A stretch of DNA of 64,000 nucleotides from Gnetum montanum (taxonomy: Eukaryota; Streptophyta; Gnetopsida; Gnetales; Gnetaceae). Location: the NCBI GenBank assembly GCA_015680685.1, contig MNCI01035111.1:192749-256748 (forward strand), in the 5' to 3' direction. The notes beneath the pieces are model-generated. The model did not search any database and had not been told where the DNA came from. It saw nothing but the letters and a program-made list of their open reading frames with translations. The position numbers were made by a program, and so were the translations under genes. This document shows, piece by piece, positions 46,404 through 58,904 of this stretch (position 1 is its first letter; every line of letters begins with the position of its first letter).

Positions 46404-49400
46404 ATGTCTCTTTCACAGGGAGGCGATAATGCATTGTATAACAAAAGCATTCATTAGAGAACTAACAAGATATATGTTGAAGAATGTTGGAGTGACCAAC
46501 CTTATGTAGGGATTTCATATGTTCATGACCACCCTGATGACACTCAAGGACCACTTTCACCTAAGACAAACAATCCTAGGAAGAATGAACTAAGTCCTAG
46601 ACAAGGGAAGGCCTCAAGGCCTAAGACCACCTTAAAAGTAAGAAACAATAAATCAAAGGACCCTAGGAAATACCATAGAAGCCATGGCAATACTTGTAGT
46701 TCCTCATCTTCTTCTTCCCCTTTGATGAGGGGTGAGGTATCCCTATGCCTAACTATACAAATCACTAAGTGTTCACGCATGATCTAGATAAATTTCATGG
46801 ACTTTACAATTTCCAGTGCACTAGTCTTCTATGCAGTGAACCTTGCCTTAAGGTTGTTCGTTGTCTTCCCAATTACACTTATGACATACACGGGTATGGT
46901 TAAGTGTAATTGAGACATCTAATTTTTATCATTTTGTATGTTATGATTTTAGCATTTAAAGGGAGATAAAATTAATTGGATTAACTAATTTAATTTAACT
47001 AAGTAACTAGTATCTAAGTAGTCCTAACATAAGCATCCAATCCCACTTTCTACACATGTCCTGAACCCACATATCCACTGCTAGGTTACCAAGTGCTATG
47101 CTACTATGTGTACCAAGCGATAATGCTGCTAGGATTACTAAGCGAATACATGTTATGCTCGAAGCAATCATAATTATGTGTTTAATCTATTTAACTGATC
47201 TTGCTTAATTACTTCATTAGCTTAATTATGGGAAAACATTGAATAAATAATTGAAAACATTAAATTCATAAATAAAATATTTAATCTAACCAAAATGCTA
47301 CAAGGTTTATCATAAATCTCATCTTTATTACCACACACACTATTGTGCTCAGGTATAACAATGCTCAAATAAAGATTTGTACACTCAATGACTCCTGCTA
47401 TGGGCACTTAGGAGAAATATTCTAACTCTCAAATGAATGAATTGCAAGAGCTTTTCTACTACTAAAATCTCATTACCATAAATGCAGCTAGTAGGTGCAT
47501 ATTTATAGCCAAAACATAGATACTACATTGATAGGGCCTCATCGACACATGATACAATGCATAAATAGGGCCTCATCGACGAGGCCCAATTGACAAGGCT
47601 GTGCTGATGAGGCCTCATCAACATAGCCAAGAAATGTGACTCATTACCCTTCAACATCTCTCTTTGACACAGATGAATGTAGATATGGGGATAAATCTCC
47701 ACTAAATGGTTGAAATAAAAATAGAAATTGAACCCACGGGAAAAGTTAAAGACATCAACATGAACATAGACAACATCGTCATGATCAAACAAATAAAAAT
47801 AGAAATTTCCTTCACAACTTATCTAATGATGATGAACCCTTGTTGGCCACTAAGAGCCTAATGCATATCATAGAGGTAGTTAAGATATCTCGTAGGCATC
47901 GCAAAGAGAGTTTCCTACCTAGGCTTTATATGAATAATATTCCTAAATATGCAAGAGGTTATCATTCAGATTCATATCATTTACAAGCCTTCCATGATGC
48001 CTATGCTTTCTAGAACATTGAAAGTGGGTAGTAAAAGCTTAAGCTCTTTCCTAGGACATGAATTAATAGAGTTGAAGTATGGTATAGATCATTGAAACCA
48101 AAGTTAATCTAATGGTGGTCCATAATGTTGAAACTCTTCAACAAAAAATATCAAACCTATGCAAGGGTGTCCAACCTGGGAAGATAGATCGAAGGATGGA
48201 AGGAAGGGCAACATGAACCCTTGGACATGGCCTTAGATAGATATTATTTCCTAGATGCCCAAGCCATGGTTTCTCTAAGGAAAGGCAACTTTCCCACATC
48301 ATAGATGGGCTTCGTAATGAAACAAGGGAGACCCTTAGGATGTATGCCCTAGGTCAATTATACAAGTTGCAAACCCATTAGATCTGAGAACTAATCGAGT
48401 GTGTGGTGAAAGAAGAAGAAGAAATATGCAAATGGAAGAATGTTAATAAATATTGATGGGACCCAACTCTTCAAAAGAAGAAGGTCCATATCTATGGTAA
48501 GGAGAAAGAGGAAACCCTCGACAAGGTGATTCCACAACGAACCTTGTCTATCGATGAACTTAAAGAAAAAATTAATAGGATGTCAAAATGAGTAAACAAA
48601 AAATTTACAACTTTGGTAGAAACTGTTGAGAAGAAAGTCATGCAAAATAAACCAAGTGATCATAATAAACAACAAAGGTAGAACCAAGAAGCAACTAGGA
48701 ATGCTTTTCAACAAGTAGGCAAAATGGCTGAAGATAGTAAGGCTATAGACTTAACCACAAATGAAGATAATGGATGCAACATTTGCATATATGATCATCC
48801 AAAGGGCCATTACCCAATCTTGTTGCATCTACATGAGTATTAGGCAAGTGCCTTAAATTTGAAGTTTGTATAGAAGCACATGCCCAAGAGATTTCCTCTT
48901 CCACAAGGCAACTATAGATAGTTCCACAACCAATCGTACTATCCAATGGGGGCTTATTACTAGCCTCAACACTATCATCAACCATAGTGGCAAAACCCAT
49001 AGTCATGGGGAAGGCCACCACCAAACTAGCCTTATCCTTTCTACCAACCGAAACTACACAAATATTATTTTCAACACCCTATTTCTCCAATTAGTTCTAC
49101 ATCCTCTACTTCAAATCACCACTATCACTCTCCCGAGTACCATCAACCCATGACATCTCCTAAGGGATCACCATCTCATGCCTCTTACCATCCATCCTAC
49201 CCTCAATATTCTCATACTCCACCTCATCACATGCCACTGTCAATGACATAGACAAGTTTGGCATCACACTATCAACAAACAAATGACAAATGTGCATAGC
49301 AATTCTAATACCAGTAGGTTCCCACTACAAACTCAAAAATGATCATTCTTTAGGAAAGGCCACAAGTGGAAGCAAAACACTCATGGACCAACCACATTTT

Positions 49401-49780
49401 TTGAACCAACAAAATGTTAGTTTGGTGTAATGCCTTCCATTTCACCATTATCATCCTCTAAACCTATACAAGGGCCACCATCCATTGTTGCTCCAACACC
49501 TAATCAACGTAATGAATCTAACAATGTGAAGAGAAAAATGAATCCATGCATACCATATCATAATCAATGGTACAATCATGGGCTAGACACCCCTAATGTT
49601 AATACAACTCATGCCTTGATCCACCATACATTTAACAACGAAGTGTGTGAACAAAAATTTTTCTACATAGCCACCACTACACTAAGAGACAACCAGTGGC
49701 GAGAATATGAAAGGTTACCAATGTTTTATACATGCATGGATCCTACCTATATACTTAGTAATTCTTGCCATGGCTAAATG
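46404..49780 (+). pseudogene. Athila gag remnant, split by a solo LTR
   Basis: The start is ATGTCTCTTTCA at 46404. The capsid part lies at 47870-48480 (MNNIPKYARGYHSDS, LFPRT, LKPK, QTYARVSNL, REL-type LIECVVKEEEEI). A Cys/His block with DHPKGHYP lies near 48780-48820. The tail (48900-49400) is Tyr, Pro, Ser and His rich. An open frame of 115 codons (49430-49777) ends with YILSNSCHG. The insertion 46723-47646 interrupts the N-terminal part. Confidence 0.75.
46723..47646 (-). mobile_element. 924-bp solo LTR in Athila gag
   Basis: It is flanked by CCCTT on both sides (46718-46722, 47647-47651). It matches the LTRs of the 13.25-kb Athila in reverse, including the reversed TATA box (tatttatagcc, near 47500) and GGGCCTCATCGACGAGGCC-like palindromes at 47536-47630. 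The plus-strand start tgatgagggg is intact; the other end is decayed to ctcatta. Confidence 0.88.
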
Positions 49781-51154
49781 TTTAGTTGGGGGAAAACACC
49801 CCATTCTAACCTTTAGAATTAATAGATGTTTTTCATCTTTTTGTTTTACAATTTTTTATCATTTTCTTATTTCTTAATACAATTCTTCCTATCCTTCTCA
49901 ACATTTTCTATCTTTTGTTTTCATTTCCTTTGTTAGTAATCTTACTTGTGAATAAAATGATCATGTAGCCCATTGAGATGAGGTTTTCTCTATGTTGTCA
50001 AGTCATAAGGGACTAATTATTCGAATATTAAGCCACGTCATCCATCCACCCATTCCATTAATAATAGGTTCTTACCGTGGTTATAATGATATTCTTTTTC
50101 ATCACCAAAACTCAAAATAAATTCATAATCATTATGCCTAGATTGAAAAGTGAAGAACCAAGGGGGAATGTGAAGGATGTAACATCAAGGGGATCTGTGG
50201 CTTCTCTTTGGCCACTTCTGTATGTTCTATCATGTTGCTTTGATTGTAATTATATCCTTATAGATCTAATGAAAATGGGAGTAAGAGTCACATAAAAAGG
50301 AATTGAATAAATTTTTGTGGGTCCCTCTACAAAGACATGTACCCATGCCTGAAGGTTGGTAACTTCTTAAATCAATAAATAAATAAATAAATAAAAATAA
50401 CGTTCCATAAATAAGCTCCTTCCTTGGACAACATGCTAAGTGATGTTACTCCTTGCAACTATGGTAGTCTTATGGTTGTCAAATAAAGTGAGGAAATGCT
50501 GCAAGGTCACTAAAATGTGGTTTGGACTTGATTTGAATCTTGGAAAGAGGAGCTAATGATTACCTAGCCATTAATAATACACAGTGGTTCATTATGCCCT
50601 TGGTAAGACACCTCATGTTCCAATTTCTGCAATCCTTTCTACAATCCATGTCATCTTGTTGTCCATGTGATCCTAACTTGTGAGTTTGTGTAACATAGAT
50701 TCATTAGCTCAAATTGGTAGTCTTTACATGTGTGCTTTGTTGCACAAGTATGCATTGCATTCAACCCCTTTAGTACCTATGAACATTTTTAGGTGTGGTT
50801 ATACAAGGGCATCATAGGCTGGAGCCTATTTTGGGGAGAACCCACTTGTGTAACTTTTGTGACTTGTACTTATTTGACGTAACAACATCATTTTAAACCT
50901 TCCAAGCACTTATTTGTTAACTTTCATGCTTTCCCTTATCAATCATGTAATTGATCTATTTTACAACATCAGTTTAACACCCCTTTTCTTGTATCTTTCA
51001 AAGATTTTAACATCAATGACTCCATCTTCTAACACTTCTAGTGCCTAAAACTAACTTTCCTACTTACCCTAGAACTATGGACCTAACCTAAAACCTTCTA
51101 GCCAATCACAAAGCTTCATTTTCCATGCTCAATACCTTCATTAAATGAAAATCC
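49781..51154 (+). other. Post-pol noncoding region of the 10.1-kb Athila
   Basis: It begins TTTAGTTGGGGGAAAAC, matching the block after integrase in the 13.25-kb element, and continues colinear with 35321-36830. It contains an (AAAT)n run at 50367-50395. No coding trace is found; the junction near 49780 marks the deletion of pol. Confidence 0.7.
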
Positions 51155-51240
51155 ATGGACCCTGATATCGACTACCCGATATTGGGTCAAACACAACATC
51201 AGATACCTGATATCGAGTTAAACAAAACTATATATATGAC
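51155..51240 (+). promoter_or_regulatory. Internal promoter candidate upstream of the accessory ORF
   Basis: CCTGATATCGACTACCCGAT near 51160 and ATCAGATACCTGATATCGAG near 51200 are the same palindromes as in this element's own U3 (ATCAGATACAGGATATT in the 3' LTR near 54690). They are followed by TATATATA at 51229-51236. A leader of about 550 bases then leads to the ATG. Confidence 0.6.
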
Positions 51241-51789
51241 CCCCACAGTGACCAAAAGTCCAATCTCTTCATTTGCAACTAGGGGAGTTTCTCAAATTTT
51301 CTTTAATGACTCAAATCTCTACGCAACCACCTTCCACTTGCCATATCTTGCTTAATACTGCTCTAATTCTCATACCGTTAGAACCCAGAGTGTTCAAGTT
51401 AGTCATGGCAGGGTGGTTGTGTGGGAAACTTGTATTGATTTGTTAAATTTTGCTATTATCTAGAAGATATTATAAGGGTAAAAGTGTTGAAAAATTTAAA
51501 CATTATAATGAAAAATCAATCATGTTAATGCCAATAACCTTAATCTTTTTGCCCAAGGGACAATAACCTACATAATACGCTATACATAAGCAAAAAGGAA
51601 CTAATCACAAAGGAACATAAACAAGATAAACACTTTTTGGACATTTTTTTGAAAATGTTTGCTAACTCTATAATCATATGAACTAAAGAAATTAATGAAC
51701 TTAATGAAACTAAGGTCATGACTAAGGTATAAATCTATTAACGATAAATAACAACACCTTAGTAACATCCAATCCTTGATTGATTGCAG
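51241..51789 (+). other. Leader of the accessory ORF with splice-acceptor-like end
   Basis: The sequence ends TTGATTGATTGCAG directly before ATGGCCCC, a strong plant 3' splice-site match. The position aligned with the donor in the 13.25-kb element (near 51395-51405) lacks GT, so any donor here is lost or elsewhere. No coding trace. Confidence 0.45.
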
Positions 51790-54489
51790 ATGGCCCCAAA
51801 AAGAGGAGCTCAAGTAGGATCTTTACAGGGCCTAGCTAAATGCTGAAGGAGTGACAGAGGCCAACAGGAGGAGCATGAGGAGTAGGAAGCCCAATCCTTC
51901 AGCATTCATCAAGAGGCTCCTATTACTGGGCAGTTGGTCTAAGGAGAGGCTATAGAACAACAAGCCCTCATGCAAGGACAATGCCTCACGTTGTCCCCAA
52001 AATGTCTTGAGACCATTTAAGAAAAATTCATGTTGTCCATAGTCATCGTGGAGATGATCTTCGGCCCGTTCATGGCATTCACTCTTAAATTAGTTCAAAC
52101 GTAACTTCTGGCATCACACTTGTGACCTATTCTTTCAGATAGTGGCAAATGGTACCTTGGCGAAACATACCAATTTTGGCGCAACAAGGAAGAAGGTACC
52201 ACTCTCAACATTTATGAAGTTAATGTTTCATTCTCTATCAAAGAAATCACTGAAGCTCATAATCTGTCAAATGAGGAAGCTAAGTTAGCCAATCTATGCA
52301 TAAGATCTAATCCTAATACTAGGAAGCTGTAGCTAAGGTAGGCATATGGCAAGGATGACAAATCATATAGTGAATTGACTCTAGAAGAGAGGACCTATTT
52401 CAAGATAGGCACATATCATCTCTTCCCCACCAAAGCACTCAATAGAATTTCAACATATGTAGCCAAGGGAAGCGTCATACTAATGGGCAAATACATGGCC
52501 AACCTTCCCTAGTTGTATTGCATGGAAATTCAAAGGTGTTTTGAAGAAAAGAAGGTAGGAAAGCCCAAAATTCCATTCCCTTGCCTAATCTAGAAGCTAT
52601 GCAAGTGATTTGGAATTTTGAGATACACAAATGACCCCCCCATGAAGGCTCACAAAACTTCCTTCATTGAATTTCTTAAACTAGAAACACCAAGAAAAGA
52701 CCTTGGTGAGGAACTAGAACCCAAAAAAGAAGTAGAAAAGAAGCCTGAATAGCATCATGAAACACAAGTTCCACCACTGCCACCATAAGACTATAGGCCG
52801 AAAATGAGAAATTTTTAGAAAGTTGCTAAAACACTTAGTTGGGGGAGTAAATAAGAATCTAGGCTCTTCAGAGTCATCAAAGATGCTTTGTAGCCCACTG
52901 TATTGGCCAATCTGATAAGAGGATAGATTTCACTATAGTCAAGAGGAAAATCCAAGTAGTTGCACCAAATATCTGATAATGCTACATCCTTTCAAGTGAT
53001 GTTGAAAACAAGAGAAGGTGTCACAATAGTGGTCAAGCAACATCAAGATGAAATGGGTGCAGTAGAGGTGATAACAAATCACATTAGAGAATTTTTAATG
53101 TGCCTGTTGTACCTACAATTGATTTGACCAGGCCCAAAGATGTACAAATGCTCACCAAGACTTTGATGAATCTTATAGATCATAAGAATGTGTTAGATTG
53201 ATTGCTACAAACAAGACAAGTAATGAGCACTTTGTTCAACATTACTAGTGATGTCACTACAACAAAATCAGAGCTCATCACTACTAAATGAAAGCTAGTC
53301 ATGGCTAAGGTCAGGGTAGAACACACAAAAGAAGTGCAACATTTGCAATAAGAGTTAGTTGCCTTGAGAGCTGAAAGACTAGACCCAACTATGTTTGTTG
53401 CACCTAACCAACTAGACCTATTCAAAACATAGTAGCTACACAAGTTGATCAAAGAGAACAAAGTTGAAGAGCATGAAAAGTAGAAGGTAGGTTGGAATGC
53501 CTTTGCTACTAATGCACAATCCCATGTTTACAAAACGGTACTAACTACCACTCAGGAGGAGAATAAACATCATGCTACAAAGAACTCCAGCTTGACCACC
53601 ATTAAAAAACAAAAGAATGTTTTGGAAGAAAGTATCCATCAGTTAAGAGAACAACTACTAAGGGTCAACTAGGATATCAGTAAATTAGCCAAGTAAAATA
53701 GAATCATCTCAATGGAGAATGTCCATGCCATTCAACGAAAGTCCACAATCGAAATAAGCATGTGACAGAATAAGGCCAAAAAGCATGAGAAGTTGAAAGA
53801 ACACTTTTAGGACTAGATAGGCATGTAAAAGTAGATAAAAAAATAAATCCATATGGCTAAAGCACACATTAGATCCATAAAGCACACATATGGCTAAAGC
53901 ACACATTTTGGATAGTTATACATTGGTCCATCAGGTGAAAGTGAAGAATAAAGACCTGTAGATCAAAGATTTGAAAGAATACATCGCATTGGCTAACCTT
54001 AGATATGCTAACCTTGCCATGTTAATAGTAGGTGAGCCTAAAAGTGAGCTAGAAAAACAAGTAACAACTACCTATGCATTATATAAGAAAGAGTTTTCAG
54101 ACAGGGAAGCTGCTTTACAGAAACTCCATGTAGCAAACTCAGAACTTGAGGTGGTTAAAGCTTGCTACCATAGACAAAAGGATGTTTCTTCAGACCTGGC
54201 TAGACAATTAACAGACCATCATGAGTTGAAAGAAAAGGATAGGGCCTTTGAAGAGGAATGACGGTAGTTTGTGGCTTGGTATGTGAAGGCCAACAAAATG
54301 TTTCCACAACTTTCATGCCCTTGGGATGTACTGGCGCTAGCACACATTAGTTCAACCACCTAGACAATACATGACCTAATGATAAAATAAAAAAAATTAT
54401 AGGCACTACTCAACCACTACAAATTTCAGAAGCCTAGCAACAAAGGGAAGCAACCAATGGAGGAGCCACCACCTCTAGGAACTACATGA
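51790..54489 (+). pseudogene. Post-pol accessory ORF, second copy
   Basis: This frame of about 900 codons is homologous to 37346-40137. The start is MAPKRGAQVG. The middle has SGKWYLGETYQFWRN, SIKEITEAHNLSNEEAKLAN, YSELTLEERTYFKIGTYHLF and VAKGSVILMGKYMANLP. The C-terminal part is largely helical and charged, with an open block at 53971-54261 (ELEKQVTTTYALYKKEF, LQKLHVANSELEVVKA). The end is EEPPPLGTT, stop at 54489. No membrane segment is seen. It is kept at full length although pol is gone from the same element. Confidence 0.7.
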
Positions 54490-54616
54490 GCTTTCCTGAT
54501 TTTGTGTCTTGTAATATTGTGTCAAAATTTTTGTAAAATGCCACTGCAACATGTAAGAGTCCGTGTAAAAACTTTTTTTTCATTTTTTTTTAACTTAAGG
54601 ATGAGTTTTCATTCAA

Positions 54617-54627
54617 TCATGAGGGTA
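54617..54627 (+). promoter_or_regulatory. Polypurine tract of the 10.1-kb Athila
   Basis: TCATGAGGGTA directly precedes the LTR start TGATGAGTC. Confidence 0.8.
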
Positions 54628-55511
54628 TGATGAGTCATGATTGTGTCATCTCTGATATCAGATATCTGATAGCGATGTTCTAATATCAGATACAGGATAT
54701 TAGGTCCCAAGAAATAATGTTAGATATCCAATATCATCTCCTCCATGCTAGCCTATAAATACAACACTTGGATGCATGGTCGGGACATAGTTTTGTTGTT
54801 AGTTTTTAGATAGTTTTTTATAGCTTTATAATTTCAAGTTCTATTATTCCTAGTGCATACTCCCAGTGTGATGTTTCTGATTGTACAGCATCCTTATTTG
54901 AGTGTGATGTACTTGGACACATTACATGACTAAAAATAAAGATCAAGATTACCTCCATCATTGTAGTATCCACTTAGATTTATTATTGATTTAATTGCTT
55001 AATTATTTCCTGTTTTCCTTAGTTAATTTTTCTGTTTACTACTATTTACAATTTCTATCATTAAGCATAATGAGTACGACTAATTGCAAGCATTTAAATG
55101 TAATTACTTGATAAAATAATAGTGTATCATTTGGTAAGCCCAGTGATGTACACTTGGAAAGCACAACAAGAGTTATGTAAAGTCCAAGGTGTGTGTGGAT
55201 GATTGGGAATGGATACTCATTGCACATAGGCTAGCTTAGATCTTACTTTCCATTGTTAATTAGCTCAATTAATTTATCTCTTTATTTTCATTAGGAGTAG
55301 CATAGGGATAGACAACATCAATCATATGCCTCACTGTGGACTAAACCATACATGAGAAAGCTACCACTAGTCCAAGTGGGAAGATAGTGAACTATGATCA
55401 AAGCATAATGATTTAGATGCATAACTAGTCCCATCCATAGAATTTGACTGGATCATGCATGAATTCTTGTGATTCATATGGTTGGGCATAGGGGTACCTT
55501 GCCACTCGTCA
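54628..55511 (+). repeat. 3' LTR of the 10.1-kb Athila
   Basis: The 884-bp LTR is paired with 45403-46278. U3 has TGATATCAGATATCTGATA (54653 on). The TATA box is CCTATAAATAC near 54751. The end ccactcgtca is followed by AATAT. Confidence 0.9.
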
Positions 55512-55516
55512 AATAT

Positions 55517-55731
55517 GCTAGGTAAGATACATAAAATGTTTTAGCAAATTATATAATCTAATTTTGCTTCACCAAGCATGGTCATATCTCTAATGATTTC
55601 ATCTACTTTACTAAAGAAACTACTAATATTTTCATTCTCCTCTATCCTCAACACATTAAATTGTACTAAAAAATATCCATAGCTTAGACTTCTTTACTTT
55701 AGCATCTACTTCAGAAATTACTTGAAGATGT
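55517..55731 (-). pseudogene. Copia Gag (UBN2) middle part
   Basis: On the minus strand: QVISEVDAKVKKSKL, then FNVLRIEENENISSFFSKVD and EIIRDMTMLGEAKLDYII, the canonical UBN2 core of copia Gag. It lies between two nested elements and joins 61524 upstream and 45402 downstream. Confidence 0.85.
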
Positions 55732-56830
55732 TGTTGACCTTTTGGCATGCCAAAACGTTAAAGAAAATAGAAAACAAAGGATGTTTGCATGATGTTGTGT
55801 ATATAGAAGCAAGAGGAAAGAACTCAAGGACTCACAAGTAAAGTTGACATTATTAAGATCTCAAGGAAGCATGTGAAAATTCAAGAGCAAGGACAAGGAA
55901 TGAAGATTTCAAAGTGCAAAGGAATCTTAAAAAAGACATCACCAAGACTAGCATATGTCTTCGCTAAACTAAAGGAAAACTAATAAAGACATCTCTAGGA
56001 AAAACCAAACATCTTGGCCAAATTAAAGGTTGCTAAGACAAAGACATCTTTGAAAAATAATAGACATCTTCATGAAGATGTCTTCAAAAAGACATCTTTC
56101 CTATAGAGAAGATGTTTTTTCAGAATGAAGGTCTGATGCAAAAAGACATCTCAACCTTGAAGAAGATGTCTCCAGTGATCATTAGATAGCCATTGCATGA
56201 ATTTAGAAGTGATTTCAAAAACATATTACCTATAATAAAACTTCATTCCATTGAAAAATATACATGCATTGTGTACTATCAACTATCATTATCAAGAAAT
56301 CATTATAATCATCATTGTTCTTCATTATACTATCTTTTATTTGTTGTAAGTGATCAAAGTGAGCTATAGCTCAAAGTACAAGAATCAGCAAACTTAGTTG
56401 CATTCATTCTTGTGGTTGTTATTCTCTTTTGTTACCATGCGAGGTTGATGTGCTTCTTGTGGGAAGGAATCTTGCTTAAGCTTGTTGGGATCCTACGGGA
56501 TTTAATGTTGGTGTAGCCCCACAATACTTGGGAGTGGAGCTTAAGTTGTAAAGTTTGTGGAATCTTAGAAACTACATTCTAGGCTTGTCAAGACCTTACA
56601 AGATTGAGTGGATTTGTTGCATTGAATCACTCCGATATAGGGTGTAGTATCCTTCAAACCATATTTTGAGAGCAAAAAAATCCAAAGGTGTATTAGAGAA
56701 CTATCCTTTGAGTGTGGCCTACCCAAGTTGGAAAACCATGTTAACTTTGGTGTATGCTTTGTTTCAAATAATTTTTAAATTTCGAAAACTTATTCATCCC
56801 CACCTTCCTTTCTAAGTTCAATGATCCTCA
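55732..56830 (+). repeat. 5' LTR of the gag-only copia
   Basis: The 1099-bp LTR ends in cctca. The U3 part (55935-56180) contains about ten copies of GACATCT or its complement AGATGTC. A TATA-like CTATAATAAAAC follows near 56231. Confidence 0.85.
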
Positions 56831-56832
56831 AG

Positions 56833-56845
56833 TGGTATTAGAGCC
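56833..56845 (+). promoter_or_regulatory. Initiator-Met tRNA primer binding site
   Basis: TGGTATTAGAGCC is the standard plant copia PBS (TGGTATCAGAGCC) with one transition, two bases after the LTR. Confidence 0.85.
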
Positions 56846-56881
56846 TAGTACTCTTTCTTATCATCAACTCAAGAATTAAAA

Positions 56882-58560
56882 ATGGATTAAACATCTTATA
56901 CAAAGCCACCCATGTTCAATAGATTCAAATTCACCTATTGGAAAGCTAGGATGCAAGGATTCTTTGAATCTATGGAGTTTGAAGTTTGGGAGTCCATCCT
57001 TGAAGGATACACTTCACCTTTCGATAGCTCCATCAGAACCATCAAGCACCTCAACAAATAAACACAAGAGAAGAAAGATAATTTTATGTTTGACTCAAAA
57101 GCCAAACATTGTTTATTTTGTGCTTTGAATAAATCAAAGTTTAATAGAGTAGCAGAATGTAAAATAAGCAAAGAAATTTGGCAAACATTAGAAGCTACTT
57201 ATGAAGGAATCTCTATTGTCAAACAATCTAAATTGTTAATTTTTTACAAAGTGAATATGATAAACTTAAAATAAGAGAAGGTGAGAGAATAAAAGATTAC
57301 TTCTCTATAGCAAATGATATTATTGTCTCCATCAGAGGTACCAGTAAATATTTTCCCAAGAGTAATATCATCATTAAAATAATCAAAACACTTTAGCCAA
57401 AGTTTAGACCAAAGGTCACAAGCATGAAGGAAATCAAATATTTTTCAACTCTAAAATTTTAAGAGCTTCAAAGTGCTCTCATTAATTATGAAATGAACCT
57501 GATAAGCAAAGGAGCTATTCAAGAAAAACCCATTGCTCTAAAGACTACCTTCAAGAAGAAGGAGCTCACTAAGCATGATGAGGGTAGTGAGTATGAGATT
57601 GCTTTTCTCTCAAGGAAGCTACAACGATTGATGGCAAGAAAAAGCAAGGGGTAAAATCAACCAAGATCCAATCTATTCAAAGGTAAAGAAAGAGGTAAAA
57701 AAAATTTAAATCCTAACATTGATTTCTCTTCTATAGAGTGTTGAATTTGTGGTGGAAGAGGCCGTATGGCCTCTAAATGTCCTAGCAATAGCAAGATGTA
57801 GCACAAGAATAGATCCAATGATGAGGTAAAGAAGACCAACTTCTACACAAGTTGAGATGATGGGGAGTAAAGTGAGGAAGAGGTGGAGAATGATGCAAAA
57901 AATTCTCATCTCATTTACATGATCCTCACTAATGATGATGCCAATTCATGAGATGATGATCTTAATGATGAAGAGAGGTTTGATTTATTATGCAATGAGC
58001 TTTTTCCTTTTCAAAATCTTTGCAATAAGTTAAATAAACAAGTCAAAACTAAGGATCAGGAAATCTCCTTGTTGAATTTAACTATTTTTGACCTTACTAA
58101 GGAACTCGTAGACCTAAAGGTTGAGAACAAAAAGTTAACCTTGTCTTATAAGCAAGCCAAAGAAGAAATTACATATGTTAAATTAGTAAATGAAAGGCTG
58201 GTAAAGGGAAAGGAATCCCTTTGGATGGTTCTAGGACAAGGAAGAAGTTCACATGATAAGAGTGGACTAGGATGTTGTACACAAGACCAAACATCATCAA
58301 AAAGCCCACTACAATCAAATGATCTTCCAAATGACACTCCTACTATATCAAAATCAGAAGAAGCTTCTATCCACCCAAAGGATCCTAAAAGGTTTGATCA
58401 TCCTAATCATTCTTACTACCATAAGAGGACTAGATACTATTATTGTCATAAATTAGTGCATAAACAATGGGATTTCAATCTTCAGTATTATCATGTAAAT
58501 AGTTTCTCATATCATAGGAATCCTTGGTCTTATCAAAGTGCACCAAGAAAGGACTTGTTG
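56882..58560 (+). pseudogene. Copia Gag of the gag-only element
   Basis: ATG at 56882 is followed soon by a stop, then PPMFNRFKFTYWKARMQGFF, FEVWESILEGY, FMFDSKAKHCLFCALNKSKF, ISKEIWQTLEATYEG and VKQSKL (UBN2 domain). Then GERIKDYFSIANDII. A degenerate zinc knuckle (ICGGRGRMASKC) lies near 57745-57790. The C-terminal open frame 58069-58563 contains a coiled-coil stretch (DLTKELVDLKVENKKLTL), a Ser/Pro-rich middle and a His/Tyr-rich end. It would package RNA into particles supplied by a relative. Confidence 0.8.
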
Positions 58561-58904
58561 TAGGATCATAAGAGAGATTGGACATCAACTCAAAACAACA
58601 ATGGAATCAAAAAAGAATGAAGAATTAAAAGATAGGTACAAGGGAACCAAGAAACTCTCACTGACAAATTCATGATAGGAATCCAAGCCTTCGACATTGA
58701 AGAAGTTTGATTGAGAAGAGAATCCTTAAAAGAGGAAAATCCTTCTCTTGCTCTCCAAGTACCTTTAATTTTTGATGGAATAGTAGGTAAGTAGAGGTAA
58801 GTTTTGTTTTTGTAGGTATCTATTAAGACTATAGTCCTTGGTAGCTTTTCCTAAACCCCATCCTATTGAGCCTCTCTCAGAAAAATGCCTACTTCAAATG
58901 AAAC

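Larger units (their letters stand above)
45403..55511 (+). mobile_element. 10.1-kb Athila-type element lacking pol
   Basis: LTRs lie at 45403-46278 and 54628-55511. The target duplication AATAT (45398-45402, 55512-55516) is exact. PBS, gag (46404-49780), the post-pol region, a TATA box and the full accessory ORF are present. No protease, RT, RNase H or integrase trace is found between 49780 and 51790. A solo LTR (46723-47646) sits in gag. It depends on enzymes from another element. It is inserted in copia gag. Confidence 0.9.

Noticed and set aside
51155-51355. Internal palindrome block as a nested LTR fragment
   Set aside because: It is colinear with the same region of the 13.25-kb Athila (shared ACCCCCACAGTG/ACCCCACTT text after the TATA box) and has no LTR ends or target duplication. 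This remains the main alternative to test.
55935-56180. CRISPR-like regularly spaced repeats
   Set aside because: The octamers occur in both orientations with irregular spacing, lie in an LTR and recur in its partner LTR; this is eukaryotic repeat DNA.
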